Position numbers and translations under genes: made by a program
Assembly (NCBI GenBank): GCA_947258375.1
Contig: CAMYIJ010000063.1
Span: 1 to 35,584 of the forward strand
Reading direction: 5' to 3'
Origin: an uncultured Acidimicrobiaceae bacterium
GTDB lineage: Bacteria; Actinomycetota; Acidimicrobiia; Spongiisociales; UBA5794
Length of the DNA: 35,584 bases
Shown: piece by piece, positions 1-8,409 of the stretch
Layout: each line of letters starts with the position of its first letter
How positions within the stretch are numbered: position 1 is the first letter of the stretch
The notes under the pieces: generated by a model
The model's database searches: none
Told to the model about the DNA's origin: nothing
The model's input: only the letters and a program-made list of their open reading frames with translations

Positions 1-94
1 TCGACGCATCGCACTGATGCGCCTTCGTTGTGCGTCCTACCCAGATGACGCTGATGACTCGCAGACACGCGCCCGCTAATTGTGCGACAGACCA

Positions 95-1810
95 CTAGAA
101 CAGGTCGGCGTCTGGTACCTCGTCGCCGGCGGGGCTGCGCAAAGGACTGCGCAAAGAGAACCCGGCTGCATCGAGGGCTGCCTCGACATCGGCGTGAATC
201 CGATTCCTCCCGACCTGATCGAGCAGGCCGGAGCGAGCCATCACAGCCCGTACCGGGCCCCTGATTGTGGTCAGGTGAAACTGGATTCCCAGATCGTCGA
301 GTTGGCCGATGACGTCGCGCAGGCTGTGATCGGCCGAGCCGTCGAGTTCCGAGACCGCGCTGGCGTCGACGATCACGGTGCGCAGGTCGGGACGCGTCGC
401 CACCAGGGCAAGCAGGCGATCGCGCAGGAAGTTGGCATTGGCGAAGTAGAGAGGCCCGTCGAGGCGCACGATCGCGAGCTTGGGATCCGTGATGGTGGTG
501 TAGGTCGCCACGTTGCGGAAAGTCGTCGTTCCCGAGACGCGGCCGAGCTCGACGATGTGTGGTGTGGCACTGCCGTACACGAAGAGGCCCAGACTGACCA
601 GAACGCCGATCACAATGCCGATTTCGATCCCCAGGAGCAGGGTCGCCAGGAACGTTGCCGTCATGGCGATTCCGTCCGTGAGCCGCACCCTGAGGATCGT
701 CTTCGCCGCCTTGATATCGATGAGGCTCGACAGCGCGACCAGGATGATCGCGGCCAGGATCGCCTTGGGAAGGTTGAAGAAGAGGGGGGTGAGCAGCAAC
801 ACCGATAACGCAACGGTCGCCGCGGTGATCAGGGTGGCCATTCCGGTTTGGGCACCGGACTGATAGTTGACGGCGGTCCGGGAGAACCCTCCCGCCACCG
901 GGAACGCCTGGAACAGTCCGGCCGCGACGTTGGCGGCTCCAACGGCGATGAACTCCTGGTTGGGCGACACCTCCTGGCGCGTTTTGGCCGCCATTGCTTT
1001 GGCGATGCTGATTCCCTCCGTGTACCCGATGAGGGCAATGGTGAACGCCATCGGCGCCAGCGAGCGCGTCGAGTCCCAGGTGACGTCCGGCACGAGGAGG
1101 CCGGGTAGGCCTCCCGGGACGTCTCCAATGACCGCGACGCCGCTATCCGCCAGCCCGAGCCCACCGACGATCCCGATGGAGGCCGCCACCACGACCAGCG
1201 CAGTCGGGAAGCGAGGTAACAGCAAGCGCCCGGCGACCAGCACGCCGACCCCGGCGATGCCGACGAGCAGGGTCAGGGTATGCGTATCGGCCAGGTGCGA
1301 CACGACATCGGCGACTCCTCCAAGGAAGGAGTCCGGTCGGGGCAGGTCGAGTCCGAGTAGTGGACGCATCTGGCTCAGCCCGATGATCAACGCGGCGGCC
1401 GCGGTGAACCCGGTGAGGACTGGATGCGACAGCAGGTTGGTGAGGGCTCCCATCCGCAGCACGCCGAGGGCGATCTGGATGACCCCCACCATCAGCGCCA
1501 GCGCGCCGGCCAGAGTGATGTACGTGGCCATGTCGCCGTTGGCGAGCGGGGCCAGGGCGCTGGCGGTGAGCAGAGAGATGACGGCGACCGGCCCGACGGC
1601 GAGCTGGCCACTCGTCCCCAGAAGGGCGTAGGCCACCAGGGGCACGACGGATGCATAGAGACCGGCGATCGGCGGCAGCCCGGCGAGCGCCGCATAGGCC
1701 ATTCCCTGCGGGACAAGCATCACGGCAACCACGAGGCCTGCCCGGAGGTCGTCGCGCAATAGGTCGCCGTCGTATCTGCGCAGCCAGGACACTGCCGGCA
1801 GTACGTTCAT
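95..1810 (-). CDS. SulP-family anion (sulfate/bicarbonate-type) permease with STAS domain
   Basis: The 571-aa product has the SulP layout. A hydrophobic, Gly/Ala/Leu-rich core spans roughly residues 20-420, including the family-typical N-terminal stretch VPQGMAYAALAGLPPIAGLY. A soluble C-terminal STAS domain follows at about residues 435-550 (VIVDASAVSELDGS region). SulP proteins are inner-membrane anion carriers for sulfate, bicarbonate or related oxyanions; the substrate cannot be read from sequence. The start ATG lies 1 nt after the stop of the GntR gene, so the two are almost certainly co-transcribed. Next to a persulfide/thiosulfate-type cluster, a sulfur oxyanion is the most likely cargo (inference). 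Confidence 0.9.
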   Translation of the reverse strand: MNVLPAVSWLRRYDGDLLRDDLRAGLVVAVMLVPQGMAYAALAGLPPIAGLYASVVPLVAYALLGTSGQLAVGPVAVISLLTASALAPLANGDMATYITLAGALALMVGVIQIALGVLRMGALTNLLSHPVLTGFTAAAALIIGLSQMRPLLGLDLPRPDSFLGGVADVVSHLADTHTLTLLVGIAGVGVLVAGRLLLPRFPTALVVVAASIGIVGGLGLADSGVAVIGDVPGGLPGLLVPDVTWDSTRSLAPMAFTIALIGYTEGISIAKAMAAKTRQEVSPNQEFIAVGAANVAAGLFQAFPVAGGFSRTAVNYQSGAQTGMATLITAATVALSVLLLTPLFFNLPKAILAAIILVALSSLIDIKAAKTILRVRLTDGIAMTATFLATLLLGIEIGIVIGVLVSLGLFVYGSATPHIVELGRVSGTTTFRNVATYTTITDPKLAIVRLDGPLYFANANFLRDRLLALVATRPDLRTVIVDASAVSELDGSADHSLRDVIGQLDDLGIQFHLTTIRGPVRAVMARSGLLDQVGRNRIHADVEAALDAAGFSLRSPLRSPAGDEVPDADLF

Positions 1811-1811
1811 G

Positions 1812-2549
1812 TCATCCGGCTACCAGGCGGGGAACGACGACGGTGTCCTCGGCCTTCCATTCCGCCCGGAAGTTGTACCGGTCGCCGCGGACCAGTGTTA
1901 TGCGCCACTCGAGCGGAGCGCCGCGCGCCGTGGTGCGCCTTTCGATTTCGAGCGCCGGTTCTCCTGGAGCCAGCTCGAGGTGGGAAGCATGCCGCGGGTG
2001 CGGAATCGTCGGTTTGATTCGCTCGACACCTTCTTCAGGACCCACTCCGCAGTGTTTCCGCAGCTCGGTATAAAGCGCCGTATGCGTGAAGTCGACGTCG
2101 AGGAGGGGCCGCGCCAGCTGGCCGGGGAGCCAGGCCCGATCGTGAGCGAGCGCCTCCCCCGAGGCGAACCGAATGCGCTCCAGGTAGAAGATGTCGGCTG
2201 TCTCGTCCAGGCCCAGAATCCCGGCGGCCAGAGAGTTGGTTTGGATCTCTCTCGTCAGGACCGCAGAGTCCTGCGTCGCCCCGGTCGCCTCGATGCTTTC
2301 GAACAGCGAGTAGACGGTACCCAGTGGTTGCTCGAAAGTGCCCTCGACCCGCGACCCTTTGCCGGGCTGCCGGGTGATCCGTCCGGCGTCCTGGAGGAGG
2401 CGAACCGCTTCGCGGACGGTGTGCCGGCTGACCTCATAGGTCTCCATGAGCTCACGGTCGGTGGGGAATCTGCCGTCGAATTCACCCGACTCGAGACGAC
2501 GGACCAGATCGTTGAGAACGGTGCGCCACAAAGGTGTGGGTCGGCTCAC
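1812..2549 (-). CDS. GntR-family transcriptional regulator with UTRA ligand domain (HutC subfamily)
   Basis: The 245-aa product has an N-terminal winged helix (FPTDRELMETYEVSRHTVREA, about residues 30-50) and a C-terminal UTRA-type effector domain (about 90-235; YNFRAEWKAEDTVVV near the end). The reading frame stays open upstream, but a GTG at 2547-2549 is preceded by GGAGGAG at good spacing and gives the normal family length, so I chose that start. The gene is divergent from the CstB-like gene and leads the SulP gene by 1 nt, so it probably regulates both directions. UTRA domains usually bind small metabolites. Thiol-sensing ArsR or CsoR-like repressors are the usual controllers of such sulfide operons, so a GntR here is unusual. 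Confidence 0.87.
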   Translation of the reverse strand: MSRPTPLWRTVLNDLVRRLESGEFDGRFPTDRELMETYEVSRHTVREAVRLLQDAGRITRQPGKGSRVEGTFEQPLGTVYSLFESIEATGATQDSAVLTREIQTNSLAAGILGLDETADIFYLERIRFASGEALAHDRAWLPGQLARPLLDVDFTHTALYTELRKHCGVGPEEGVERIKPTIPHPRHASHLELAPGEPALEIERRTTARGAPLEWRITLVRGDRYNFRAEWKAEDTVVVPRLVAG

Positions 2550-2557
2550 TGGTCTAG
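2548..2557. promoter_or_regulatory. Possible GntR/HutC-type operator half-site over the GntR start
   Basis: ACTGGTCTAG matches the left half of the TGGTCTAGACCA-like operators known for DasR/NagR-type HutC regulators. It overlaps the GTG start and ribosome-binding site of the GntR gene. The right half is not conserved (CTCC), so this is a weak candidate autoregulatory site. Confidence 0.25.
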
Positions 2558-2624
2558 CTCCTCCCGAGCGCGGTCGTGGTGGCCCCGCGAACAAACCACT
2601 TGCGGATACCCTAAGTGTTACGTA

Positions 2625-2636
2625 TTGTCCGGACAA
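2625..2636. promoter_or_regulatory. Perfect 12-bp palindrome in the divergent promoter region
   Basis: TTGTCCGGACAA is a perfect palindrome placed about 76 nt from the GntR start and 46 nt from the CstB-like start. Its position in the only intergenic gap of the divergent pair makes it a good operator candidate for the GntR protein or another regulator. No binding data are available. Confidence 0.4.
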
Positions 2637-2681
2637 ATCTCTATTCGAACTGTTCTGCTGAGATCCCGGGAGCGCCAACGT

Positions 2682-4028
2682 ATGGAAGTCACAGGAATCC
2701 GGACCGCCAGCCTCGGCGATGCCACCTACATCGTCGCAAATGGCGACCACGCCATCATCGTCGATCCGCAACGAGACATTGGCCGCTTCATCGAGATTCT
2801 GGAGGAGCAGGGCCTGACCCTGACGCACGTCCTCGAGACCCACATGCACAACGACTACATCTCAGGAGGGCGCGACCTCGCAGCCAGGCTGGGTGCCGAA
2901 CTCGTGTTGCCGGCAGCCAGTGGAGCCGGATTCGCCTTTGTGCCCGCCTTTCATCGTGAGGCCATCGCAGGGCCGGCGGGCCTGGTGATCGAGCCGTTGC
3001 ACACACCAGGACACACGCCGGCACACACGAGCTACGCCGTTCGGATCGGGTCGGATGAGCCGGCCGCCGTGTTCACCGGCGGTTCGTTGCTCGTCGGCGC
3101 CGCGGGGCGCTCCGACTTGCTCGGTGAGCAGTACGCGCGCCAGCTGGCCATACTCCAGTTCGGGTCTTTACAGCGGCTCGGGGAGCTTCCCGACGGGACG
3201 GGCGTTTATCCCACGCATGGCGAGGGGTCCTTCTGTACGGCATCAGGTGCCGGCCGGACGACATCGACGATCGGCATCGAGAAGGCCGAGAACCCGCTTT
3301 ACTCCTTTACCGACGCCGAAGAGTTCGCCGACAACCAGCTGTCGGGCCTGGTGCCGTACCCCACCTACTACCAGTACATGGGCGGCATCAACCGCGATAA
3401 TCCGACCGCTCTCCAGACCGACACGATCCCCGAGTTGGATGCCGCCGGGCTCGCCGCGCACATCGAAGCCGGTGGCTCAGTGCTCGACGGCCGCGATCGC
3501 TACGCCTTTGCCACAGGCCATGTTCCCGGCTCCATCGGCATCGAGATCGGTGATTCGTTTGCCCCGTGGGCGGGTTGGCTGCTCGACTTCCATGCCCCGA
3601 TTGCGCTCGTGCTCGACGCGAACCAGGACGCCGAGGCGGCCGCTGTGGAGCTGGGGCGCATCGGGCTCGAGAACGTCGTCGGCGTGATGCGCGGCGTGGC
3701 CTCGTGGAGCGATGCGGGCAATGAGCTCGCCCGCTACGAGGCGACTTCGATCACCGATCTCTCGATGGCCCTTGCCGACGGAGCCGGCCCCCAGGTTCTC
3801 GATGTGCGCGATCCACTGGAGTGGGCGGCGGGCCACATCGAGGGTTCCGTGCACTGCTACGTGCCGGACCTCGCCACCGGCCTTCCCGATTCCATCGATG
3901 CCTCGCGACCCGTCTGGGTGGTATGCCGCACCGGGAACCGCGCTTCCATTGCGGCCGGGATTCTCGAAGATCTCGGTCTCGACATCCTCGTGGTTGCCAA
4001 GGGTGGCGTGCCGGACATGGTGAGCTGA
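2682..4028 (+). CDS. CstB/Blh-like metallo-beta-lactamase protein with two rhodanese domains
   Basis: The 448-aa product has the three-part order of CstB, a persulfide dioxygenase-sulfurtransferase of about the same length. An MBL domain (1-~230) carries H54-M-H56-N-D58-Y59 and HTPGH (H111). A first rhodanese-like domain (~255-345) has lost its catalytic Cys. A second rhodanese (~355-448) has an intact active-site loop, CRTGNR. Two MBL positions are atypical: the usual final His of HxHxDH is Tyr, and the Asp ligand of the usual TGD motif is Gly (FTGGSLLVG), so dioxygenase activity is uncertain. The start ATG at 2682 follows GGGAG; the longer open frame upstream is antisense to the GntR gene. 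The next two genes encode sulfur transporter halves, giving a sulfide/persulfide handling operon. Confidence 0.87.
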   Translation: MEVTGIRTASLGDATYIVANGDHAIIVDPQRDIGRFIEILEEQGLTLTHVLETHMHNDYISGGRDLAARLGAELVLPAASGAGFAFVPAFHREAIAGPAGLVIEPLHTPGHTPAHTSYAVRIGSDEPAAVFTGGSLLVGAAGRSDLLGEQYARQLAILQFGSLQRLGELPDGTGVYPTHGEGSFCTASGAGRTTSTIGIEKAENPLYSFTDAEEFADNQLSGLVPYPTYYQYMGGINRDNPTALQTDTIPELDAAGLAAHIEAGGSVLDGRDRYAFATGHVPGSIGIEIGDSFAPWAGWLLDFHAPIALVLDANQDAEAAAVELGRIGLENVVGVMRGVASWSDAGNELARYEATSITDLSMALADGAGPQVLDVRDPLEWAAGHIEGSVHCYVPDLATGLPDSIDASRPVWVVCRTGNRASIAAGILEDLGLDILVVAKGGVPDMVS

Positions 4029-4125
4029 TCGCGGATGGCCGGCGCCGATCATTGGGACGACACTCACTTGACGAAGGCCGACAACAAAGACTGACACGAG
4101 TCGCAGATCCAAGGGAGATGGATTG

Positions 4126-4620
4126 ATGACAGACGCGCTGACCGGTTCGTGGAGCCCGTGGATTTCGGGCGGATTGATCGGACTCATGGTGCCCGGCCTC
4201 TATCTGGTCGTCGGTAGACGGTTCGGCATGTCGTCGAGCCTTCGCCACATCGGGGCCATCTGTGCCCCCAACGCCAGATCGGTGTATGTGGGGCGGCACA
4301 ACTGGCGGGACCACACGTGGAATCTCGTCTTCGTCGGCGGGCTGATCGCCGGCTCATTTGTGGCTGCGCAGTTGATCACGGCGGACCCGCTGCCGCTTCT
4401 GCCGGACGAGGCAAACAGCGCAGGCGGCATAGTCCGGATCGGCTTCGGCGGCGCCCTGGTGGGCTTCGGTACCCGCTATGCCGGCGGCTGCACCTCGGGC
4501 CACACCATCACGGGCATCTCCAACCTCAACGTGCCGAGCATTGTGGCAACGGTGGCCTTCTTCGTGGGAGGCCTCGTGGCAACCTGGGGCCTGTCGTTCC
4601 TGGTCTTCTCGGGTAGCTGA
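4126..4620 (+). CDS. YeeE/YedE-family sulfur transporter, first half
   Basis: The 164-aa membrane protein has the YeeE signature GFGTRYAGGCTSGHTITG at about residues 107-124, where the conserved Cys is thought to pass thiosulfate or related sulfur species through the membrane. About four hydrophobic segments are visible. The ATG at 4126 follows AGGGAG; a TTG three bases earlier is less likely. Full-length YeeE proteins are about twice this size. Here the second Cys motif is encoded by the next gene, which starts 1 nt after this stop, so the two products probably assemble as one transporter. A similar pair of small DUF395 proteins accompanies the MBL-rhodanese protein in bigR-type operons (known biology). 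Confidence 0.87.
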   Translation: MTDALTGSWSPWISGGLIGLMVPGLYLVVGRRFGMSSSLRHIGAICAPNARSVYVGRHNWRDHTWNLVFVGGLIAGSFVAAQLITADPLPLLPDEANSAGGIVRIGFGGALVGFGTRYAGGCTSGHTITGISNLNVPSIVATVAFFVGGLVATWGLSFLVFSGS

Positions 4621-4621
4621 G

Positions 4622-5080
4622 ATGGAGACACTCGAAACCACAGCGCTTCCCGGCCCGGAGCTGCAGCCCTGGCAGTACGGCGCCTCTTTCGCCTTCGGCA
4701 TGACGTTCGGCGGTGTGCTCTACAAATCTGAAGTGATCCGCTGGGAGCGTATCAACGCCATGTTCCGCTTCGAAGAGGCCCACATGTACATCATCATCGC
4801 CATGGCGATCGTGGTTGCGATGCCTTCGATGTGGCTCATCAAACGGCTCGAGGCGACGACGGTCACCGGTGAGGAGGTACCGATCAAGGATCCTCCGTAC
4901 CAGCGCGGCATCATCTACGGCGGTCTGACCTTCGGTGTGGGATGGGCGATCACCGCGGCCTGTCCCGGTCCGATATACGCCCAGATCGGCGCCGGCGAGT
5001 TCGCCGCCCTGGCCACACTGGTCGGAGCGGTCGGCGGGATGTTCATCTACTCGATCCTCCGGCCTCGATTGCCGAACTGA
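4622..5080 (+). CDS. YeeE/YedE-family sulfur transporter, second half
   Basis: The 152-aa membrane protein carries the second YeeE motif, GWAITAACPGPIYAQIGAG (about residues 106-124), with the conserved Cys of the transport pathway. Hydrophobic helices occur at about 18-36, 52-74 and 97-145. The ATG is 1 nt after the preceding stop, so the genes are translationally coupled. The longer open frame upstream lies inside the first-half gene. Together the two halves supply both Cys motifs of a full sulfur-compound transporter. It probably imports thiosulfate, or exports sulfite or persulfide products, for the CstB-like enzyme; the direction is not known. Confidence 0.86.
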   Translation: METLETTALPGPELQPWQYGASFAFGMTFGGVLYKSEVIRWERINAMFRFEEAHMYIIIAMAIVVAMPSMWLIKRLEATTVTGEEVPIKDPPYQRGIIYGGLTFGVGWAITAACPGPIYAQIGAGEFAALATLVGAVGGMFIYSILRPRLPN

Positions 5081-5121
5081 GGGCTGCGAAAGGCCCGTTG
5101 TGTGTCACGGGCGATACGTTG

Positions 5122-5127
5122 TACCTT
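5122..5127 (+). promoter_or_regulatory. -10-like box for leaderless gene at 5135
   Basis: TACCTT ends 7 nt before the ATG at 5135, the spacing expected if transcription begins at the start codon. No ribosome-binding site is present. Confidence 0.45.
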
Positions 5128-5134
5128 GTCTGTT

Positions 5135-6025
5135 ATGACGTATCGCGAAATGCCGGCTCCCGAGTGGGAGGAGCAGCATGTACCGGATGCTGTCTCCGAG
5201 CGATTGCAGCAGCTCTCCAGCGACGACGTCGAGCGGATCCTGGAACGGGCCATCGGGCTGCAGATGGATTCGACGGCTCCGGGCCGTGACAGCATCGATG
5301 CCGACGCGCTCGGGAGGATTGCAGATGAGCTCGGCATCGATCGCCAGCACCTGCAGCAGGCGATGGCCGAAGAGCTGGTGCGGATCGAAGAGGAAGATCC
5401 CGGCTGGCTCTCGCGCAACCTCATGCCGAACTTCATCGCCGAGAGCCGCACCGTGGCCGCGGCCCCGGATCGGGTACGGGCTGTGCTCGACTACTGGATG
5501 ACCTCCAACGAGGGCCTGCGCAAGCACACCGGCAACATGGAGGGCGCCACGTGGCACAAAGACGGCAACCCCATTGTGGCGATCAAGACCGCTCTCAAAC
5601 TCAGTCAGGGGGACGGTTCGCTGCGCAGCGCCCGCAGCGTCTCCGACTCAATCAAGCCGCTCACCGTCGGCAACCAGGTGATCAGTGTCGAAGCCGACAC
5701 CTCGAACCTGCGGCAGATAGCGATTGGCCTACTCATCGCCAGCGGCGTGGTGGGTGGCGCCGCCGCGGGCATTTCTGCCGGGTTCGACGCCGGAGGGTTC
5801 GGCCTCGACAACGTTGCCGTCGGCGCGGGCGTCGCCGCGCTGGCCGGTGGGGGCGTCTTCCTGGGATTTCGGATGTGGGCTCAGAAGCTGCGGCGCGGCA
5901 TCGCTCGCGTTGCCGATGCGGTCGCCAACCCGCATCTCGTGCAGGTGGCCGAGAGCGTGCCGCGCAAACTCAGCAAGTTCTTCGACCAGCTGCGAACGAT
6001 CGGCGAGGAGTTCCGCCGCTGGTAA
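5135..6025 (+). CDS. Membrane-anchored protein of unknown function
   Basis: I do not recognise this 296-aa protein. The N-terminal ~75 residues are acidic and helical, with two segments resembling short adaptor repeats (SSDDVERILERAIGLQ and DALGRIADELGIDRQHLQQA). The middle (about 95-190) is soluble and may be a START/SRPBCC-like fold, which is only a guess. Residues ~194-244 form two Gly/Ala-rich hydrophobic helices, and the tail is basic and helical. A GTG 11 codons upstream is possible, but the ATG at 5135 has a -10-like TACCTT 7 nt before it and no Shine-Dalgarno, consistent with a leaderless mRNA. It sits between the sulfur operon and prfB and is probably its own transcription unit. Confidence 0.7.
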   Translation: MTYREMPAPEWEEQHVPDAVSERLQQLSSDDVERILERAIGLQMDSTAPGRDSIDADALGRIADELGIDRQHLQQAMAEELVRIEEEDPGWLSRNLMPNFIAESRTVAAAPDRVRAVLDYWMTSNEGLRKHTGNMEGATWHKDGNPIVAIKTALKLSQGDGSLRSARSVSDSIKPLTVGNQVISVEADTSNLRQIAIGLLIASGVVGGAAAGISAGFDAGGFGLDNVAVGAGVAALAGGGVFLGFRMWAQKLRRGIARVADAVANPHLVQVAESVPRKLSKFFDQLRTIGEEFRRW

Positions 6026-6056
6026 CCGGCCGCGGACGGTTAGCATCCCCCGAGCT

Positions 6057-7173
6057 ATGAATGCCGTACCCCAAGACTTCGACCCGAGAGCCCGGATGGC
6101 GGAGCTGCGCGCCCGCCTCGATGACGCCCGGAGGTTCCTTTGACATCGCGGGCAAGGAAGCTGAGCTGGAGAAGCTCAAGGAGCGGGCGGCAAGCCCCGG
6201 CCTGTGGGACAACCCGGACGAGGCGCGCGAGGTAACGCGGCGCCTCGCCCGTTTTGAGGGCACGATCGGTCGGGTCCACGGTCTCGAAGCCCGCCTCGAC
6301 GACTCAGCGGTGCTCCTCGAGATGGCGACAGAGGAGGGCGACGAGCAAACGGCCGCCGAGGTTGTTGCCGAGTTGATCGCCCTGGACTCCGACATGGAGT
6401 TCCTGGAGCGGGAAAGCCTCTACTTCGGTGAGTACGATGACCGGCCGGCGATTCTCAGCGTCCATGCCGGCGCCGGCGGGGTCGATGCCCAGGACTGGGC
6501 GGAGATGATGCTGCGCATGTACACCAGGCACCTCGAGCGGGCCGGATATACCTACGTCATCGACGACATCTCGCCGGGAGACGAGGCCGGGATCAAGTCG
6601 GCAACGCTCACGATCCGGGGCGATTTCGCCTACGGCAATTTCGAGAGCGAGCGGGGCGTCCACCGGCTTGTGCGGATCAGCCCGTTCGACTCGGCCTCGC
6701 GCCGCCACACGTCGTTCGCGGGTGTCGATGTTGTCCCGGAAGTCGAGACCACGGACGTTGAGATTGAACAGGACGATCTGCGGATCGACACCTATCGCTC
6801 GCAGGGCGCCGGCGGGCAGCACGTCAATACATCGGACTCGGCGGTGCGGATCACTCACCTGCCGACTGGAATCGTTGTCGCCTGCCAGAACGAGCGGTCG
6901 CAATTGCAGAACAAGAACCGGGCGATGCAGATTCTTGCGTCCCGATTGGCCGAGCACGCCCGCCAGGAGCAGATGAAGGAGATCGACTCCATCCGCGGTG
7001 AGCAGAACGAGGCCGCCTGGGGCCGCCAGATCCGTTCATACGTGCTTCAGCCATATCAGATGATCAAGGACCTCCGCACCGACGAGGAGGTTGGCAACGT
7101 CTCGGCGGTGCTCGACGGCGACATCGATCGGTTCATCGACGCCTACCTCCACTGGCGCCGAGCCCGAGCCTAA
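6057..7173 (+). CDS. prfB: Peptide chain release factor 2 (programmed +1 frameshift)
   Basis: The coding sequence is join(6057..6140, 6142..7173), giving about 371 aa. The first 28 codons end in CTT followed by an in-frame TGA (6141-6143). A +1 shift continues into D-I-A-G-K and the rest of RF2. The class-I release factor motif GGQ is present (SQGAGGQHVNTSD), and so is the RF2 stop-codon tripeptide SPF (RISPFDSASRR). RF2 ends translation at UGA and UAA and hydrolyses the peptidyl-tRNA ester. It is followed by ftsEX, as in many actinobacteria and Firmicutes. A TAGCAT box lies 10 nt before the start. Confidence 0.95.
6130..6143 (+). promoter_or_regulatory. prfB autoregulatory +1 frameshift site
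   Basis: The stretch contains the three classic elements. GGAGG (6130-6134) acts as an internal Shine-Dalgarno. It sits 3 nt before the slippery CTT (6138-6140), which is followed by the UGA stop (6141-6143) and then C. When RF2 is scarce the ribosome slips forward one base at CTT-TGA-C and makes full-length RF2; when RF2 is plentiful translation ends at UGA. Confidence 0.93.
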
Positions 7174-7176
7174 AGA

Positions 7177-7302
7177 AGTACTCAGTATCCAGTACTCAGT
7201 ATCCAGTATTGAGTTCTGAACTCCCCGGACACCTGCAACAATTCTGTACCCGATCGCCCCTCCCGCGCGGTACTGAGTACTGAATACTGAATACTGAGTA
7301 CT
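7177..7302. repeat. Imperfect long inverted repeat built from a CAGTATCCAGTACT-type motif
   Basis: The prfB-ftsE gap holds repeated CTCAGTATCCAGTA-like units (7177-7213) and their inverse (7272-7302). The outer 31 nt of each arm match at 27 positions, so an RNA or single-stranded DNA would form a long hairpin with a ~64-nt loop. Its AT-richness contrasts with the surrounding genes. Similar CAGTACTCAGTATCC-type intergenic repeats are known from other bacteria, but I cannot assign a family. Nothing else is seen in 7303-7461. Confidence 0.8.
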
Positions 7303-7461
7303 GACAACTTGAGTACCGACAAGCTGGCCACTGTTCTGAGGCTTGAAGCAACTCCTTTCTTCTATCCACTGGTACCATCCGGGGCCGGCGGACTTCGGGG
7401 GCGTTCAGCTGCGCCGGGCCGACCCGGCATCCATTTCGCAATTGAGGGCCACTAGAAGCGC

Positions 7462-8409
7462 ATGATTCGGCTAGAGAACGTCACCAAACTGTATGACGGT
7501 GGCGTCGTGGCACTCAAAGATGTATCGCTCGACGCCACCAAAGGTGAGTTCGTCTTTCTCGTTGGCCCGTCTGGATCAGGCAAGTCCACGCTGATTCGCC
7601 TGATGATGCGGGAGGAACAGCCGACCAACGGTGATATCTGGATCGCCGGCAAACACGCCTCGAAGATGCCGAGCTGGAAAGTGCCCCACCTGCGCCGCTC
7701 GATCGGGACGGTGTTCCAGGACTTCAAGCTGCTACCCAACAAGACCGTTTACGAGAATGTGTCTTACGCCCTCGAGGTCACCGGCCGCCCCAGCCACCTG
7801 ATTCGCAACCAGGTGCCCCAGGTGCTCAAGCTCGTCGGGCTGTCGGCCAAGTCCGACAGGTATCCACGGCAGCTGTCCGGTGGAGAGCAGCAACGAGTTT
7901 CGGTGGCCCGGGCGTTCGTGAACCGCCCGCTGATCCTCTTGGCAGATGAGCCGACCGGCAACCTCGACCCGGCGACCTCGGTCGGCATCATGCGGATTCT
8001 CGATCGGATCAACCGCACTGGGACCACCGTCGTCATGGCGACCCACGACCACGCCATTGTCGACGCCATGCGACGTCGGGTCGTCCAGCTGGAGCGGGGC
8101 CGGGTGGTGCGCGATCAGTCGCGCGGTGCCTATGAACAGCGAGCCATGGCCGAAGTGTCGGCCCGTGCGGAGGTTGCGTCGGTCGAACCCGAGCAGTCGC
8201 AGGCCGAGCTTGAACTGGCCGCAGCTGAGGCCGACCTGGCGGAGCTCCCGATCGACGAGGGCTATCCCAACGGGGCGGACAGCTTGGCTGCTGCCGAGGC
8301 AGCCGAGACCTCTACCGTTCGGGAGGAGGTCGAATCCGGGGTTGAGGACGAGTCCGACGCGAAGGACGGGCCTGAGATGGAAGACGAGTCGGAGAAGGAA
8401 GACTCGTGA
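7462..8409 (+). CDS. ftsE: Cell division ATP-binding protein FtsE with acidic C-terminal extension
   Basis: The 315-aa product is an ABC ATPase. The Walker A motif GPSGSGKST lies at ~35-43, the signature LSGGEQQR at ~139-146, and Walker B with LLADEPTGN at ~157-165. These match FtsE, which with FtsX couples ATP hydrolysis at the division site to activation of a peptidoglycan hydrolase. FtsE is normally about 220-230 aa. Here an additional ~85-residue Glu/Asp/Ala-rich tail follows (ending ESEKEDS), probably disordered. The ftsX gene starts inside its last codons (GTGA overlap), and the M23 peptidase overlaps ftsX in the same way, so the three proteins are made together. Confidence 0.95.
   Translation: MIRLENVTKLYDGGVVALKDVSLDATKGEFVFLVGPSGSGKSTLIRLMMREEQPTNGDIWIAGKHASKMPSWKVPHLRRSIGTVFQDFKLLPNKTVYENVSYALEVTGRPSHLIRNQVPQVLKLVGLSAKSDRYPRQLSGGEQQRVSVARAFVNRPLILLADEPTGNLDPATSVGIMRILDRINRTGTTVVMATHDHAIVDAMRRRVVQLERGRVVRDQSRGAYEQRAMAEVSARAEVASVEPEQSQAELELAAAEADLAELPIDEGYPNGADSLAAAEAAETSTVREEVESGVEDESDAKDGPEMEDESEKEDS

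Noticed and set aside
1809..2681. N-terminal extension of the CstB-like protein
   Set aside because: This part of the frame is antisense to the GntR gene, and the MBL domain begins normally at the ATG at 2682, which has a ribosome-binding site.
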